From contig JAQBNG010000132.1 of assembly GCA_028288675.1 (NCBI GenBank), forward strand, positions 1 to 35,224: a stretch of DNA of 35,224 nt, written 5' to 3'. Made by a program: the position numbers and the translations under genes. Source of the stretch: Flavisolibacter sp. Its GTDB lineage: Bacteria; Bacteroidota; Bacteroidia; Chitinophagales; Chitinophagaceae. This document shows positions 33,298 through 35,224 of this stretch, piece after piece. Numbering within the stretch: the first letter of the stretch is position 1; each line of letters begins with the position of its first letter. Below the pieces are notes generated by a model, which ran no database searches, was not told where the DNA came from, and worked only from the letters and a program-made list of their open reading frames with translations.

Positions 33298-34488
33298 ATG
33301 CTGGATAAAAAAAACAAAATCAATAAAGAAGAGCGGGCCGTGCTGGTAGGCGTGGTTCAGAAAGACCAAAGGGAACAAGAGGTAATTGAGTATTTAGCCG
33401 AGCTGGCCTTCCTGGCAGAAACCGCAGGAGCAATAACAGTAAAGAAATTCATACAAAAGCTGCCACACCCCGATAGTAAAACGTTTGTAGGAAAAGGAAA
33501 ACTCCAGGAGATAAAACAATACATCCATGACCGGGACATTACACTACTAATCTTTGATGATGAATTGAGCGGGTCGCAGATCGGTAATATAGAAAAAGAG
33601 GTTGAGGTAAAAACTATTGACCGGAGCGATTTGATCCTGGACATTTTTGCCAGCCGTGCCAAAACAGCCCAGGCAAAAGCCCAGGTAGAGCTGGCGCAGT
33701 ATCAATATATTTTACCACGGCTTCGTGGTATGTGGAGTCACCTGGAAAGGCTGGGGGGCGGTATTGGTACGAGGGGGCCTGGTGAAACTGAAATTGAAAC
33801 GGACAGACGTATTGTGCGTGATAAGATTTCATTGCTGCGCAAACGATTAAATGAGATAGATAAACAAGCCTTTACCCAACGTAAAGAACGTGGTGAATTT
33901 ATACGGGTGGCTTTAGTGGGTTATACTAACGTAGGCAAAAGTACTATCATGAACCTGCTTAGTAAAAGCGATGTACTGGCTGAGAACAAACTGTTTGCAA
34001 CCCTAGACACCACCACCCGTAAAATTGTTTATGAAACCACTCCGTTTTTACTGAGCGATACGGTGGGGTTTATTCGCAAACTACCGCATCATTTGGTGGA
34101 AAGTTTTAAAAGCACCCTGGATGAAGTAAGAGAAGCTGATATTCTAATGCATGTGGTTGATACATCTCATCCTGGTTATGAAGACCAACTAGGAGTTGTA
34201 AACAAGACCTTACAGGAGTTGGATGTGCATGAAAAGCCTACGATCACGGTCTTCAATAAGATGGATTTATACATCAAGCACACGTTTGACGAATGGCTGA
34301 ATGATGAAACAAAGGATCAAATACTGGATGATTTAAAACAGCGCTGGCAGGGTCAAACCGGCGGCAATGCTATCTTCATCTCGGCCCTTGAACGAACCAA
34401 TATTGATGAATTGCGCCGGGTGATTTTAGATAAAGTGAGAGAATTGTACAGGATACGATATCCGTATAAAGCGGAGTTCTTGTACTAA
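33298..34488 (+). CDS. hflX: Ribosome-associated GTPase HflX
   Basis: HflX is a GTPase that splits stalled or hibernating ribosomes. The ATG at 33298 gives MLDKKNKINKEERAVLVGVV. An ATG at 33244 is within the preceding terminator and is rejected. Motifs: the N-terminal HflX domain with PDSKTFVGKGKLQEIK, the linker signature GGGIGTRGPGETEIETDRR, G1 GYTNVGKST, G3 DTVGF, and G4 NKMD. The C-terminal part ends in IRYPYKAEFLY. 396 residues, normal for the family. Confidence 0.96.
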   Translation: MLDKKNKINKEERAVLVGVVQKDQREQEVIEYLAELAFLAETAGAITVKKFIQKLPHPDSKTFVGKGKLQEIKQYIHDRDITLLIFDDELSGSQIGNIEKEVEVKTIDRSDLILDIFASRAKTAQAKAQVELAQYQYILPRLRGMWSHLERLGGGIGTRGPGETEIETDRRIVRDKISLLRKRLNEIDKQAFTQRKERGEFIRVALVGYTNVGKSTIMNLLSKSDVLAENKLFATLDTTTRKIVYETTPFLLSDTVGFIRKLPHHLVESFKSTLDEVREADILMHVVDTSHPGYEDQLGVVNKTLQELDVHEKPTITVFNKMDLYIKHTFDEWLNDETKDQILDDLKQRWQGQTGGNAIFISALERTNIDELRRVILDKVRELYRIRYPYKAEFLY

Positions 34489-34587
34489 TCCCTTGTCCCC
34501 CTAAAGAGGACACTTAGACCATAGAAACTTTTCATTTTGCAAGATTCAATCAAGCATAATTTTTTGCAGCAACCGTAAAATAATTTT

Positions 34588-34941
34588 TTGAGTAATCAAT
34601 ACAGATGGGTGAAGGTGGCGGAGAGTGTGGAAGAGATTTCATTTAGCGCAAATAATTTAGCTGAAGTTGTAGCTAACGATAAACGGATTTGTATTGGAAA
34701 ATACAAGGATGAATTATTTGCGTTTCCAGCCAGGTGCCCTCATGCAAGCGGGGTTTTGGCAGAGGGTTTTATTGATGCATTAGGCAATGTTGTTTGTCCG
34801 CTCCACCGTTATAAGTTTTGTATGAAGAATGGTCGCAACGTAAGTGGCGAGGGCTATTATCTAAAACATTGGCCGGTTGAGGTTAAAGAAGATGGTGTAT
34901 TTGTGGGCATGGAAAGCAAAAATTTTTTAGGATTGTTTTGA
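34588..34941 (+). CDS. Rieske [2Fe-2S] ferredoxin-like protein
   Basis: The frame has no ATG near its start. The first plausible start is TTG at 34588, giving MSNQYRWVKVAESVEEISFS. Cluster ligands are CPH (ARCPHASGVLAEG) and CPLH (VVCPLHRYKF), the CxH...CxxH pattern of Rieske ferredoxins. It is 117 residues, with no signal peptide and no catalytic domain, so it should be a cytosolic electron carrier or a subunit of a dioxygenase-type or nitrite-reductase-type system. No partner gene lies nearby in the window. Confidence 0.9.
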   Translation: MSNQYRWVKVAESVEEISFSANNLAEVVANDKRICIGKYKDELFAFPARCPHASGVLAEGFIDALGNVVCPLHRYKFCMKNGRNVSGEGYYLKHWPVEVKEDGVFVGMESKNFLGLF

Positions 34942-34986
34942 TACGGTTTGCTTTTACAAACTTTTATTACAAAGAATTATTTTTCA

Positions 34987-35017
34987 TTTGGCTGGAAATC
35001 AAAAACGCCTATTTTTG
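34987..35017 (+). promoter_or_regulatory. Consensus Bacteroidota promoter of tRNA-Asn
   Basis: TTTG (34987-34990), exactly 19 bp, then TATTTTTG (35010-35017), a full TAnnTTTG. The transcript would begin about 17 bp before the tRNA. Confidence 0.8.
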
Positions 35018-35040
35018 CCGTCCTGAAAAGGAAAGCATAT

Positions 35041-35114
35041 TCCTCCTTAGCTCAGTTGGTTAGAGCATCTGACTGTTAATCAGAGGGTCTCAGGTTCAAG
35101 TCCTGAAGGGGGAG
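35041..35114 (+). tRNA. tRNA-Asn (anticodon GTT)
   Basis: The 74-nt cloverleaf is complete. Acceptor TCCTCCT pairs with AGGGGGA with one T-G pair. The D arm GCTC...GAGC is present. The anticodon stem TCTGA/TCAGA carries loop CTGTTAA with GTT at 35075-35077. The T arm contains GGTTCAAGTCC. The 3' CCA is not encoded, with CGA following the discriminator G. Confidence 0.97.
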
Positions 35115-35116
35115 CG

Positions 35117-35152
35117 AAAAAGTCCTGTAAGTGATTACTTACAGGACTTTTT
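35117..35152 (+). terminator. Terminator after tRNA-Asn
   Basis: A 16-bp perfect stem AAAAAGTCCTGTAAGT / ACTTACAGGACTTTTT with loop GATT, starting 2 bp after the tRNA and ending in a T run. Confidence 0.9.
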
Positions 35153-35224
35153 ATTTCCATACCCGCAGGTATCTGTAGAAATCATCTCACAAGCGACATC
35201 GCATGATTACATCATCAACAAAAC

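Overview
The window looks like a chromosomal segment of a Bacteroidota bacterium, most likely a Chitinophagaceae relative. The evidence is a complete SusC/SusD-type glycan uptake locus, a secreted amylase ending in a type IX secretion sorting domain, an NrtR/AraR-type Nudix regulator, a tandem-PpiC foldase, and a TlpA-like thioredoxin with an N-terminal DUF4369-like region. Promoters also fit: the tRNA-Asn promoter is a perfect TTTG-N19-TAnnTTTG, the form used by the Bacteroidota primary sigma factor. Base composition is moderately AT-rich and genes lack Shine-Dalgarno sites, also as expected for the phylum.

Layout. 1-3.7 kb: end of a DUF1080 gene, a small orphan gene, a purine nucleoside phosphorylase, a divergent sterol-desaturase-family hydroxylase, a structured intergenic element and a DUF4385 gene. 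3.7-7.2 kb: an orphan cytoplasmic PAS histidine kinase and a cluster of tiny low-complexity hydrophilic proteins, including a 147-residue Gly/Ser/Gln/Met protein. 7.6-9.4 kb: a long-chain acyl-CoA synthetase. 9.5-23.1 kb: a minus-strand polysaccharide utilization locus. In transcription order it holds a GH13 amylase, the NrtR-like regulator, SusC, SusD, two SusE-like lipoproteins, a terminator, a GH53 endo-galactanase, and a broken C-terminal remnant of another secreted protein. 23.2-28.1 kb: ligA, a frameshifted small membrane protein, and divergent lptB and metF. 28.4-31.9 kb: a PpiC foldase and a TlpA-like lipid- or envelope-associated thioredoxin. 31.9-35.2 kb: a four-helix-bundle gene with an in-frame TGA flanked by inverted heptamer arrays, an outer membrane barrel protein, hflX, a Rieske protein and tRNA-Asn.

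How the genes fit together. The central locus can be read as one glycan system. Extracellular enzymes (a T9SS-exported amylase and a lipoprotein galactanase) cut polymer, SusE-like lipoproteins and SusD bind it, SusC imports oligosaccharides, and the Nudix-like regulator probably senses a sugar or sugar nucleotide. The order SusC-SusD-binding protein-GH53 matches the known Bacteroides beta-1,4-galactan locus. The amylase is the unexpected partner.

The most unusual signal is a class of repeat seen at three places: degenerate 7- or 8-bp units repeated in tandem and arranged as two inverted arms of about 16-28 bp. One pair flanks the four-helix-bundle gene, one lies between lptB and metF, and one sits in frame inside ligA. 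There are also at least three broken genes, two of them by one-base changes in homopolymers. These could be real decay or assembly error.
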